From: Egibacteraceae bacterium | GTDB lineage: Bacteria > Actinomycetota > Nitriliruptoria > Euzebyales > Egibacteraceae | Assembly (NCBI GenBank): GCA_035540635.1 | Contig: DATLGH010000003.1 | Location: forward strand, 80,434-144,433 | Direction: 5' to 3' | Length of the DNA stretch: 64,000 nucleotides | Shown here: one piece after another, positions 51,587-59,892 of the stretch | Layout: every line of letters starts with the position of its first letter | Position numbering within the stretch: position 1 is the stretch's first letter | Notes under the pieces: generated by a model | What the model was told of the DNA's origin: nothing | Database searches by the model: none | The model's input: only the letters and a program-made list of their open reading frames with translations | Translations under genes and position numbers: made by a program

Positions 51587-52378
51587 ATGTGCCGTCTGGC
51601 CGCCTATCTCGGCCCGCCCGCACCGCTGTCGACGCTCCTCTACGACCCCCCGCGGTCGCTGGAGGTCCAGGCCTACGCCCCGCGCGAGCAGCTGTCGGGC
51701 CGCGTGAACGTCGACGGGACGGGCCTGGCGTGGTGGCAGGCGGGCGAGCCCGATCCGCTCCGCTACGTCACCGACCGACCCCCGTGGGCGGACCCGAACC
51801 TGCCCGGCCTCGCCCCGCGCCTGCGCGCCGGCGGGCAGCTCGCGGTCGTGCGGGGCGCGACGTCCGGGATCGGGCACGGCACGGTGTTCGTGCCGCCGTT
51901 CACCCACGGCCGGGTGGCAGGCGCCCACAACGGCTTCGTCGCGGACTACCGGGCGCGCGTCGCCCGCGCGCTCGTCGACCGCCTCCCCGACCACCTCCAC
52001 GCCCGCCTGGGCGGGCTCGGCGACTCCGAGGCGCTGTTCCTGCTCGCCGCGGCCCGCCTCGAGGACGACCCCGCGGGCGGGCTGCGGGGCGCCGCAGCCG
52101 CCGCCGTGCGGGAAGCCGCGGCGCTGTGCGCGAAGCTCGACGTGCCTGCGACGCTCACGCTCGTGCTCGCCGACGGCCGGGCGATCGTGGCCACCCGGGC
52201 GGCCACGGCGACTGCCGCCAACTCGCTGTACACGCTGAGCGACAGCGCCCGCTGGCCGGGGGCGCGGGTCCTGGCGTCCGAACCCCTCGATGACGACGCC
52301 GGCTGGGACGCCGTGCCCGACGGCAGCCTCGTCGAGCTGACCTCGGACGGCGTGCGGGTCGCGCCCCTGGAGTTCTGA
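51587..52378 (+). CDS. egtC: Ergothioneine biosynthesis amidohydrolase EgtC
   Basis: The 263-residue protein starts Met-Cys, so Cys2 is the N-terminal nucleophile of a class II glutamine amidotransferase fold. MCRLAAYLGPP, FTHGRVAGAHNGFV and GDSEALFLL match the family. EgtC removes the glutamyl group from the EgtB product. The start follows the egtB stop without a gap, and egtD begins one base after this stop. Confidence 0.92.
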   Translation: MCRLAAYLGPPAPLSTLLYDPPRSLEVQAYAPREQLSGRVNVDGTGLAWWQAGEPDPLRYVTDRPPWADPNLPGLAPRLRAGGQLAVVRGATSGIGHGTVFVPPFTHGRVAGAHNGFVADYRARVARALVDRLPDHLHARLGGLGDSEALFLLAAARLEDDPAGGLRGAAAAAVREAAALCAKLDVPATLTLVLADGRAIVATRAATATAANSLYTLSDSARWPGARVLASEPLDDDAGWDAVPDGSLVELTSDGVRVAPLEF

Positions 52379-52379
52379 G

Positions 52380-53354
52380 GTGGGCGCCACCCTGCTGCGG
52401 CTGACCTCCCCCGACGCCGGCGCGCTGCGCGCCGCGCTTGCCGCCGACGTCCGCGAGGGCCTCACCGCCACCCCGCGGCGGCTGCCGTCGAAGTGGCTGT
52501 ACGACGCGCGCGGCTCCGCCTTGTTCGACGGGATCACCCGCACGCCCGAGTACTACCTCACCCGCACGGAGGCGGCGATCCTCGCCGACCGTGCCGACGA
52601 GATCGTCGCCGCGGTCGAGCCGGCGCAGATCGTGGAGATCGGCTCCGGCTCGGCGCGCAAGACCCGGCTGCTGCTCGAGGCGCTGCACCGCCACCGCACC
52701 GGCCGGGTCTACGTGCCGTTCGACGTGAGCGCCGAGGCGGTCGCCGCGGCCAGCGCCGCCCTCGCTGCCGACTACCCATGGCTGGACGTCCAGGCGGTCG
52801 TCGGCGACTTCCACGAGCACCTGCACGAGGTGCCGCGCGCCGGCCGGCGACTGGTGGCCTGCCTGGGCTCGACCATCGGCAACTTCCCGGACGACGGCCA
52901 GGTCGCGCTGCTGACCGACCTCGCCGGCATGCTCGAGGACGGCGACGCGCTGCTGCTCGGCGCCGACCTCGTGAAGGATCGCCGCGTCTTGGAGGCCGCC
53001 TACGACGACGCCGCCGGGGTTACCGCGGCGTTCACGATGAACCTCGTCACGGTGCTGCAGCGAGAGCTCGGCGCGGACATCGACGTCGGCGCGCTGCGCC
53101 ACGTCGCCCGCTGGGAGCCCGCGCCGGCATGGATCGAGATCGCGCTCCAGGCGGTGCACGCCACCGTGCTGCGCTTCCCGACCCTCGACTTCGCGGTGGC
53201 CCTGGAGGCCGGGGAGATGATCCGCACCGAGGTGAGCGCCAAGTACACCCGCGCGACGCTCGCCGACCGCCTCGACGCCGCCGGGCTCGCCCTGCGCGCC
53301 TGGCACACCGACCCCGCCGGGTGGTTCGCCCTCGCCGTGGCGGCCCGGGCCTGA
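52380..53354 (+). CDS. egtD: L-histidine N-alpha-methyltransferase EgtD
   Basis: The 324-residue protein has the EgtD pattern: LPSKWLYDARGSALFDGITR, PEYYLTRTEAAIL, the SAM-binding motif VEIGSGSARKTRLLLEAL, and CLGSTIGNFPDDG, followed by TAAFTMNLVTVLQRELGAD. It trimethylates histidine to hercynine, the first committed step. The GTG start is one base after the egtC stop. A small hairpin comes right after the TGA, so the operon probably ends here without egtE. Confidence 0.93.
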   Translation: MGATLLRLTSPDAGALRAALAADVREGLTATPRRLPSKWLYDARGSALFDGITRTPEYYLTRTEAAILADRADEIVAAVEPAQIVEIGSGSARKTRLLLEALHRHRTGRVYVPFDVSAEAVAAASAALAADYPWLDVQAVVGDFHEHLHEVPRAGRRLVACLGSTIGNFPDDGQVALLTDLAGMLEDGDALLLGADLVKDRRVLEAAYDDAAGVTAAFTMNLVTVLQRELGADIDVGALRHVARWEPAPAWIEIALQAVHATVLRFPTLDFAVALEAGEMIRTEVSAKYTRATLADRLDAAGLALRAWHTDPAGWFALAVAARA

Positions 53355-53374
53355 GACGGGCGGGGCTCCCCGTC
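53355..53374 (+). terminator. Hairpin directly after egtD
   Basis: GACGGG pairs with CCCGTC around an eight-base loop, starting at the base after the egtD stop. Short but well placed. Confidence 0.4.
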
Positions 53375-53829
53375 GACAGGGGCCAGGCCGGGGCTCAGTG
53401 GCGTGGCACGAGGAAGGCCGACACCCTCCTGGCAGGGTGCGGGCCCCACAGACCTCGCCAGTACCCTCGGCCCTTCAGCAGCGCACTACCGTGTCGAGCT
53501 GCGCTCGAGGAACCGCACCCCGCCCCCGCGCCGTAGCGCAGCACCAACGGCAGCCACGAGTGCGGTCGCCCTCGAAGGCCCAGCCCACCACGTCGAGGCG
53601 GACGATCCCCGACGGCTGCACGCGCAGCCATCACCCACGCGGATCGCAACCGATCGCATCCCATTCGGCTCCGGACGTCCAACGAGGTGGAGCGTGCCGT
53701 CGGAAACACGGCCCTACCGGTGATGCCAAACCAGAACGCGGTGTCGGCCCAACCGCAGGAGCGCACCCGACAAGTCCGTCCAGCCGGCAACCGGTGCGTT
53801 GCTCTCACGCCGGCGCGCCCGGCAGATCA
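53375..53829. other. No supported gene
   Basis: About 455 bases in which both strands have open frames but none with a credible start, codon use or motif. It is probably debris next to the transposase remnant. Confidence 0.5.
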
Positions 53830-54160
53830 TGCTGCGTCCCCCGTGCGGTGCGGGGCGCGCACGCGACCTGCACCACGAACGGCCGGACAGCGGTCGGCTG
53901 GCGGGCCCACGGCAGGCCGTAGAGAAAGCGGAACCGCACGACGCCAGACCACCGGCAAACCGCCGTAGCGGGGGGCCACAAACGCCAGCCCGACCAGCCG
54001 CAGATCGCTGCGCTTCTGCCTTTAGCCTTGCCGCGTTGGGCGATCGGCGCTCGGGCAGTGGCCGAGTCGATGAACGTGGCGAAGTTGGTCATGTCCAACA
54101 CCAGCCCCGGACGGGTCCAACTCGAAGACTCCACCGCGCGGGCGGCCTCCCCCCCTGCCG
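53830..54160 (-). mobile_element. Remnant of an IS1634-type transposase gene
   Basis: On the minus strand, LVLDMTNFATFIDSATARAP and IAQRGKAKGRSA match the DDE region of IS1634-like transposases (usual TTNFxTYIxSxNxRAxLAQRGHSKQKR). The frame is then lost and later pieces are out of phase. No terminal inverted repeats or complete gene remain. Confidence 0.55.
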
Positions 54161-54184
54161 CGGCGGACCATCGCCCATGGCCCG

Positions 54185-54990
54185 CTACCAGCCGACGGCG
54201 GCCGGTAGCGTGAGGTCGTCGCGACCTGTCGGCGCCGGCGTCGGCGACTCGGGGGTGACGAGCATGAGCAAGGCCGGCAGTACGAGGAGGCTTGCGACAG
54301 GGCGAGGCCGATCATCACCGCGGTGAGCAGGCCGTAGCTTGCGAACATCGGCATCGGCGCGAACGCGAGGATCGCGAAGCCGGCGACGCTGGAGAGCGCC
54401 GAGCCCACGAGCGCCACACCGGTCCCCGCCGTCGCGGCCCGCAGGGCCGCCAGCCGGCTGCCCTGGCCCCGCAGCTCCTCCCGGAACCGCATCGTCATGT
54501 GCGTGGCGAAGTCGATGCCCACGCCGATGGAGATCGCGCCGATGGTCGCGGTGACGAGGTTGCTGCTGAACCCCGCCAGGTGCATGACCCCGTACAGCCA
54601 GGCGATGACGAGCACGATCGGCACCATGCTGACGAGCGCGTAGCGCAGCGAGCGCATGAACCCCCAGGCGCACAGCAGGCAGAGGAGGACCGCGACGGGC
54701 ACCGACAACTGGAGCGACCGGGAGATCGCCTCGAGGCTCGACTGGCGGATGATCGGGTGGCCCGTGAGGACCGCCTGAGCCTGCGGGTGGGTGGCGGCAA
54801 GGGCCGCGTCGAGCTCGGCGACGAGCGGCTCGAGAAGGTCGCGGGCCGCTGCGACGTTCTCCTGCGCGCGGCTGCCGACGAAGCCGACCCGAGTCGCGCG
54901 GCCTCGGGGCCGCTGCCGTCGGCGGGTGCGAGCACCTGCGCGACCTCCGTCGCGGGCGAGCAGCGGCGTGTCGAGCCCGGCTACCGGCTC
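54185..54990 (-). pseudogene. C-terminal part of an RND/MMPL-family exporter
   Basis: Several frames carry one RND-type protein end: GFVGSRAQENVAAARDLLEP, HPIIRQSSLEAISRSL, membrane helices with VAVLLCLLCAWGFMRSLR, ISIGVGIDFATHMTMRFREE and GSALSSVAGFAILAFAPMPM. A one-base loss near 54290 moves the last helix (VASLLVLPALLMLVTPES) to another frame. The N-terminal two thirds are missing. Probably a dead end of a transporter gene. Confidence 0.6.
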
Positions 54991-55023
54991 AGCGAGTGAT
55001 GGCCCCCTGGCGCCGCCTGCGTC

Positions 55024-55698
55024 GGTGCGGGCCCGGGTGACGCTCACGGCCACGGCCCGTGGTCGCCGCCGCCTTCGCCGCCGGGGTGATGGGACTTGCG
55101 GCCACGGTGCAGAGCACCCTCGTGGGTCGCGTCGAGGCCCCAGGCGAAGGAGCTCGTGGACGCCGTCGCCGAGGTCCTCGAGCAGGGCGCTCCACCGGAC
55201 GTGGCGATCGCCGCGCTGCTGGGCCGGTCCGGGGCGGAGGCGGCGTCGCCGATGCCCCTGCAGATCCTCGACCGCCGTGGCGGGGTCGTCGCGGGCAGCC
55301 CGGGGATCGCTGCGCACAGCCCGGGCGTGGTCGCCTTCGGGGAAGTCGTTCCCGCGCCGCGGCCGCTGAGCGGCGAGCCCGAGATTCGTCGATGTCGGCG
55401 CCGAGGAGCTCGTCATCGCCCGGCGCGCCGTGTCCGTCGGCGCCGCTCGCTGGGACGTCGTCGCGGAGAGCCCGCTCGCGGGGGTGACCCGCAGCGTCGA
55501 TGCGATCCTGCGCGTCTCCGCTTTCGGCGCCCCGTTGCTGCTGCTGCTTGTCGCGGGCGTCACGTGGGCGGGCACCGGCCGGACCCTTCGACCGATCGAG
55601 CGGATCCGCAGCGAGGTCGAGGAGCTGTCCTCCTCCACCCTTTCGCGGCGCGTTCCCGTGCCCGCCACCGACGACGAGGTCGCCGCCCTCGCGGAAAT
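55024..55698 (+). pseudogene. Sensor histidine kinase, N-terminal part only, frameshifted
   Basis: VVAAAFAAGVMGLAATVQST (first membrane helix), ELVDAVAEVLEQGAPPDVAI, MPLQILDRRGGVVAGSPG, then RVSAFGAPLLLLLVAGVTWA (second helix) and TLRPIERIRSEVEELSSSTL (HAMP) are pieces of one sensor kinase in at least two frames. The sequence breaks at 55698 just after the HAMP domain, where a hairpin and a tRNA fragment begin. The kinase domain is absent. Confidence 0.6.
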
Positions 55699-55728
55699 GA
55701 GACCCCCCCGGGTGACCAGGGGGTTCTC
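55699..55728 (-). terminator. Hairpin downstream of the tRNA fragment
   Basis: On the minus strand GAGAACCCCC and GGGGGGGTCTC form a long stem with a nine-base loop, four bases after the 3' end of the tRNA piece, followed by ATTTCC. It is where the native terminator of the tRNA gene would be. Confidence 0.5.
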
Positions 55729-55732
55729 GGAG

Positions 55733-55775
55733 TTGCGAGGGCGGGATTTGAACCCGCGACCTCCGGGTTATGAGC
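55733..55775 (-). tRNA. 3' fragment of an initiator tRNA-Met (fMet, CAT anticodon), possible attachment-site scar
   Basis: Read on the minus strand the 43 bases run from GCTCATAACCCGG (anticodon loop with CAT) through AGGTC, the T arm GCGGG-TTCAAAT-CCCGC, to CCTCGCA plus A. The order and the acceptor end in CGCA fit an initiator tRNA. The bases upstream do not form the 5' half of the anticodon stem (ACAAG cannot pair with CCCGG), nor a D arm or acceptor 5' strand. It is therefore only the 3' part of the gene, as left at one end of an element integrated in a tRNA gene. Confidence 0.7.
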
Positions 55776-55995
55776 TTGTCGTCAGCCGTGTCAGGGCGAG
55801 GCAGTGGGCGGTCAACATGGCCGCTGACCAGCATCTTGGCCGGTTCCGGTGTCGTGTGTCGCTGGTGGAGGCGAATTGTCCCCGCGCGTTGTGACCTCGT
55901 TGTGACCACGCGCCGGCCGGAGGTGGCGTGGTGACCCCGCCCAACCGGCACTCGATGAGGATCAGGCGGGGCGCTGGCAGGCGTGGGATCCCGCG

Positions 55996-56361
55996 GTGTC
56001 CGCGCTGCTCGACGACGCCGAGCTGGCCGATGCGGCCGCGCTGGCCTGCCGGTCGGTGCCACCGGCGGCGCGGGTGGGCCCGGCCGTGCGCGCGCACCTG
56101 ATCCGCTGGGCCGCCCACATCTTCCAGCAGGCCGCGCCGCCAACCGCGCCGCCCACGCCGGACGTGAGGCCGACCGGCGCCGCCGGCACGTCGCCGGCCC
56201 CGCCACTGTCTGCGTCTGACACTTACCCGGGCCCCGCCAGACTGTTAGCGTCCGCGCGGCCGGTTTCGGCCCTTCGCCACAGCCCCGAGGCAGTGTCTGG
56301 TCGGAAGGAGAACGTCCGTGGACAAGACGTGGTCCGCCTAGCCCTCTATTGCCCCGGGTGA
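55996..56361 (+). CDS. Hypothetical protein
   Basis: The first 45 or so residues look like protein: LLDDAELADAAALACRSV, PPAARVGPAVRAHLIRWAA and HIFQQA. They form regular amphipathic helices. After about residue 75 the frame runs through sequence that looks like the leader of the next gene, so the true end is uncertain. The GTG at 55996 has no clear ribosome site. It begins about 220 bases inside the sequence beyond the tRNA fragment. Confidence 0.25.
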   Translation: MSALLDDAELADAAALACRSVPPAARVGPAVRAHLIRWAAHIFQQAAPPTAPPTPDVRPTGAAGTSPAPPLSASDTYPGPARLLASARPVSALRHSPEAVSGRKENVRGQDVVRLALYCPG

Positions 56362-57240
56362 CTGCCCGGCTTCCACCTCCCCTACCTCGCGGGGGCGGCG
56401 GACGGTCTGTTCGCCGAGCACGGGCTCGAGGTCGAGATACTCGAGCCGGCTCCGGGTCCCGGCAACATCCGACGGGTTGCGCGCGCCGACGCAGATTTCT
56501 GCCTGACGAGCGTCCTGCACTACCTCGTCGCGGTCGCGGAGGACGGCGAGCTGCCGGCTCGCTTCGCGGCCGTGATCAGCCAGGCGAGCCCGATGGCGGG
56601 TCTGGTTGCTGCGGACGCGTCACTGTCGGAGTCCGCGGATCTGGGTGGGCGGCGCGTCGGCGGTCCGCCGGGCGGACGTCTCCTGACCGAGTACCGCGCC
56701 TGCCTGGCCCGGCACGGCATCGCCGACCCCGTCGAGGTCACCTGCGCGTACGACGACGCCCCCGCCGCCCTGGCCCGGGGCGACATCGACGTGGTGCCGG
56801 ACTTCGCCGACCTCCTGCCGCGGGTGCGCCGCCAGGCCCGCATCGAGGTCCGCGCGGTCCGGATTGGCGTGGATGTCTACGCGACGGGGCTGGTCGCCGG
56901 CGACCACGTGCCGGCAGAGCGAGTGGCCCGCATGCGCGCCGCCGTGGCCGCTGCGGTGGAGCGCCAGCGGCAGGCGCCCATGACAGGTCTCGACGCGCTG
57001 CGGCGCCGCTACCCCGCCGTCGACCCGGACGAGGCGGTGGAGGGCTGGTCGCTCGCGCAGCCGGCCATCTTCACCGGGGTGCCGGTAGGGACGATGGAAC
57101 CGCAACGGTGGCGCACGACGTTGGCGCACTACGCAGCCGGCCACGGCCTGCACGTACCCGACCCGGTCGCGGTGTTCCGGGCGGAGTTCGCCACAGAGGC
57201 GGGCCGCGCGCCTGTCGGACGAGCAACGGCCGACCGATGA
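56318..57240 (+). pseudogene. NMT1/THI5-like ABC transporter substrate-binding protein with damaged start
   Basis: The main frame encodes about 290 residues of a NitT/TauT- or THI5-like binding protein: PGFHLPYLAGAADGLFAEHGLEVEILEPA, ADADFCLTSVLHYLVA, ADLGGRRVGGPPGG and YDDAPAALARGDIDVVPDF. The beginning is broken: the GTG with the best ribosome site (GGAAGGAG, GTG at 56318) soon meets a TAG, and in the main frame a TGA stands at 56359-56361 after VRLALYCPG, where a tryptophan would fit. No signal peptide is seen. It is followed by a peptide-type ABC transporter. Confidence 0.6.
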
Positions 57241-57279
57241 CCTCGACGTCCCACGAGTCCCACGAAAGGGTATGAACCG

Positions 57280-58872
57280 ATGAGCCGAACGCTGTGCCTG
57301 CTGCTCGCGCTCGCCCTGGCGATCACCGCCTGCGACGCCGGCGAACCGACCGAGGACGAGATCGAGGACGACGCCGCCGGAGAGCCCGAGGCCGGCGGTG
57401 ACCTGTCGGTGGGCTGGATCCAGGACGAGTACGTCCAGGAGGGCACGGGCGCGAACGTCGGCATGTACCCGCTCAACACGAACGTCTACGAGACGCTCAT
57501 CCGCCTCACCCCCGAGTACGAGCTCGAGCCGCTGCTCGCCGAGGACTGGGAGTTCGTCGAGCCGAACACCTGGCGCTTCCACCTCCGTCAGGACGTGACG
57601 TTCCACAACGGGGAGCCGATGAACGCTGAGGCGGTCAAGGAGGGGCTGTTCGACCGTGTCGCCGCCGACGGTGGTGGCACGATCCGCGCGGGGGAGGACT
57701 CCGTCGAGATCGTCGACGAGTACACGCTCGACTTCACACCGACCGAGGAGAACCGCCGGGTGGCCGAGCAGATCGTCCACCCGAACAACAGCGTCGTCGC
57801 ACCGGGAACGATGCCGGACGGCGAGGAGGTCGTCGGCACCGGACCGTTCCGCTTCTCCAGCTACCGGTCCGGCGAGGAGATCTCCGTCGAGCGCAACACC
57901 GATTACTGGGGTGACGAGCCCGCGCTGGATTCCATCACCTTCCGCTTCTTCCCCGAGGACAGCTCCCGTCTGCTGGCCCTGGAGGCCGACGAGATCGACC
58001 TGGCCTGCGAGACCCCCCGCGACGACGTGGCGGGCCTGCGCGACGCCGGTTTCGAGATCGCCGAGAGCGAGGTCGGCGCGTATCGCGCGCTGTTCCTGAA
58101 CATCCACGGGGACGAGCCCAACGACATCCTCCAGGACGAGGCGGTTCGCAAGGCGGTGGCAATGGGCATCGACCGCGAGTCGATCGTCGAGGACGTCCTC
58201 AATGGCCTGGCCACTACCGACCAGACGCTCGTGCCCCCGCACGTGCTCGGCGACCACGCCGACCGCATCGATGGCTTCGAGTACGACCCGGAGGCGGCCA
58301 GCGACCTGCTCGAGGAGGCCGGCTGGGAGGAGGGCCCCGACGGAACCCGGGAACGGGACGGGCGCGATCTGAGCCTGACCGTCGTGTCCGGCTTCGGCGG
58401 CGCGGAGCTGCACCGTCCCGTGCCCTCGGTGCTGCAGTCGCAGCTCGCCCAGATCGGCATCGACCTGAAGATCGACGAGCGTCCCGACTCCGCGGCCTAC
58501 CAGGAGGTGATCGAGACGGGGGAGGCGGACCTATATCTCGAGCAGGGCAGCCAGAACGACGGCAACCCCGCCTTCCTGCCCGTCCTGCTCTTCTACACCG
58601 GCGGGGAGGGCGCCACCGCGCCGTACCAGTCGCTGTTCGCCCCGGGAGACGAGTTCGACGAGCGCATCGAGCCGGTTCTCACCGCGGTCGATCAGGATGA
58701 AGTCCAGGAGGCCACCGCGGAGGCGCTGTCCTACCTGATCGACGACCAGGCGGTCGTCCTGCCGTTCGCGGGCATCTACCGGATCGTCGCCCACGATTCG
58801 GCGGTCGAGGGCTTCGTGGCCCACCCGTCCACGTTGCACACTCAGTGGGCACCGGTGTCCATCGGAGGCTGA
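57280..58872 (+). CDS. ABC transporter substrate-binding lipoprotein (SBP_bac_5 family)
   Basis: The 530-residue protein has a lipoprotein signal peptide with the lipobox ITAC (Cys about residue 18), an acidic linker, then the family 5 solute-binding domain: LIRLTPEYELEPLLAEDWEF, TWRFHLRQDVTFHNGEPMNA, VGTGPFRF and VRKAVAMGIDRESIVEDV. Family 5 proteins bind peptides, nickel chelates or other oligomers. Anchored outside the membrane it would feed the two permeases that follow. The upstream gene is another binding protein of a different fold, which is unusual. Confidence 0.9.
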   Translation: MSRTLCLLLALALAITACDAGEPTEDEIEDDAAGEPEAGGDLSVGWIQDEYVQEGTGANVGMYPLNTNVYETLIRLTPEYELEPLLAEDWEFVEPNTWRFHLRQDVTFHNGEPMNAEAVKEGLFDRVAADGGGTIRAGEDSVEIVDEYTLDFTPTEENRRVAEQIVHPNNSVVAPGTMPDGEEVVGTGPFRFSSYRSGEEISVERNTDYWGDEPALDSITFRFFPEDSSRLLALEADEIDLACETPRDDVAGLRDAGFEIAESEVGAYRALFLNIHGDEPNDILQDEAVRKAVAMGIDRESIVEDVLNGLATTDQTLVPPHVLGDHADRIDGFEYDPEAASDLLEEAGWEEGPDGTRERDGRDLSLTVVSGFGGAELHRPVPSVLQSQLAQIGIDLKIDERPDSAAYQEVIETGEADLYLEQGSQNDGNPAFLPVLLFYTGGEGATAPYQSLFAPGDEFDERIEPVLTAVDQDEVQEATAEALSYLIDDQAVVLPFAGIYRIVAHDSAVEGFVAHPSTLHTQWAPVSIGG

Positions 58873-58904
58873 CCCGGACACGGTACCGGTGAACCGCCGA
58901 GGGA

Positions 58905-58922
58905 GCCGCTCGCTCGAGCGGC
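58905..58922 (+). repeat. Short inverted repeat between binding-protein and permease genes
   Basis: GCCGCT-CGCTCG-AGCGGC forms a 6-base hairpin in the 66-base gap. Such elements often protect the upstream message, giving more binding protein than permease. Confidence 0.35.
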
Positions 58923-58938
58923 GCGGAGGAGGCCGGGG

Positions 58939-59892
58939 ATGACCGCCTACGCGCTCCGGCGGATCCTTCTCCTCGTCCCCACCCTGATCGGCATCTCGCT
59001 GCTGGGCTTCGCCCTGGCGAACCTCGCCCCCGGGGACCCCGCTGTCCAGTACGTCATCCGCACGACCGACGCGCAGCCCACCCCTGAACGCGTCGCCGCC
59101 GCGCGCGACCAGCTCGGGCTCGACCTGCCCTTGCCCGCACAGTACGTGAAGTGGCTCGGGGACGCCGTCGCCGGCGACCTCGGGGTCTCCTACGCCACCC
59201 GCCGGCCGGTCACCGCGGAGCTCGGGCAGCGGATCCGTCCCACGGTGGAGCTCGCCGTCCCCGCGGCGGTGCTCGCCCTCGTCGTCGCCCTGCCCATGGG
59301 CGCCATCTCGGCCCTCTACCGCAACCGGCTCGCGGACCAGGTCGTGCGGGTAGGCGCCATCGCGGGGGCCTCCATGCCGAGCTTCTGGCTCGCCATGCTG
59401 CTCATGACGTTCCTGGCCGTGCGCATCCCGCTGTTCCCCGTCGCCGGCCGGTCCGGGATCGCCAGCGTCGTCCTGCCCGTCGTCGTGCTCGCCGCGACGC
59501 CCACGGCGATCCTGGCCCGGTTCACGCGCTCGGCGGTCCTCGAGGTGGCCGGCGAGGACTACGTCGTCACCGCGCGCGCGAAGGGGCTGAAGGAACGCAG
59601 GGTGGTGGGACGCCACATCGTGCGGACGTCCCTCATCGCGATCGTGACCGCGTTCGGCACGAGCCTCGGGCATCTCCTGTCCGGCACCGTCGTCATCGAG
59701 ACCGTCTTCGCGTGGCCGGGCCTTGGACGGCTCGCGGTCGCGGCGATCGACCAGCGCGACTACCCGATGATCCAGGGCTTCGTCGTCTACGCGGGTCTGC
59801 TGTTCGTCGTCCTGAACCTCCTCGTCGACCTGTCCTACGCGGCCATCGACCCGCGGGTGCGGCTGAGCGGCGCCCGCGCGGAGGCGACCTGA
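58939..59892 (+). CDS. ABC transporter permease (DppB/OppB type)
   Basis: The 317-residue protein has six membrane segments and the DppB pattern: ALRRILLLVPTLIGISLLGF, the periplasmic VAAARDQLGLDLPLPAQYVKWL, and the EAA loop with DYVVTARAKGLKERRVVGRH. FAWPGLGRLAVAAIDQRDYP near the end is diagnostic of the family. GGAGGAGG precedes the ATG. The stop overlaps the next start (TGATG). Confidence 0.92.
   Translation: MTAYALRRILLLVPTLIGISLLGFALANLAPGDPAVQYVIRTTDAQPTPERVAAARDQLGLDLPLPAQYVKWLGDAVAGDLGVSYATRRPVTAELGQRIRPTVELAVPAAVLALVVALPMGAISALYRNRLADQVVRVGAIAGASMPSFWLAMLLMTFLAVRIPLFPVAGRSGIASVVLPVVVLAATPTAILARFTRSAVLEVAGEDYVVTARAKGLKERRVVGRHIVRTSLIAIVTAFGTSLGHLLSGTVVIETVFAWPGLGRLAVAAIDQRDYPMIQGFVVYAGLLFVVLNLLVDLSYAAIDPRVRLSGARAEAT

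Noticed and set aside
54022..55668. A 548-residue minus-strand frame
   Set aside because: It mixes transposase-remnant, exporter and antisense kinase sequence. Only the RND helices inside it look real, and they need a frame change at the end.
55733..55809. A complete tRNA gene
   Set aside because: The 5' half does not fold: no acceptor 5' strand, D arm or anticodon-stem partner can be found. Only the 3' part is a tRNA match.
56222..56329. Thiamine (TPP) riboswitch before the THI5-like binding protein
   Set aside because: The conserved CTGAGA and ACC-TGATC-type segments of the THI element are not present.
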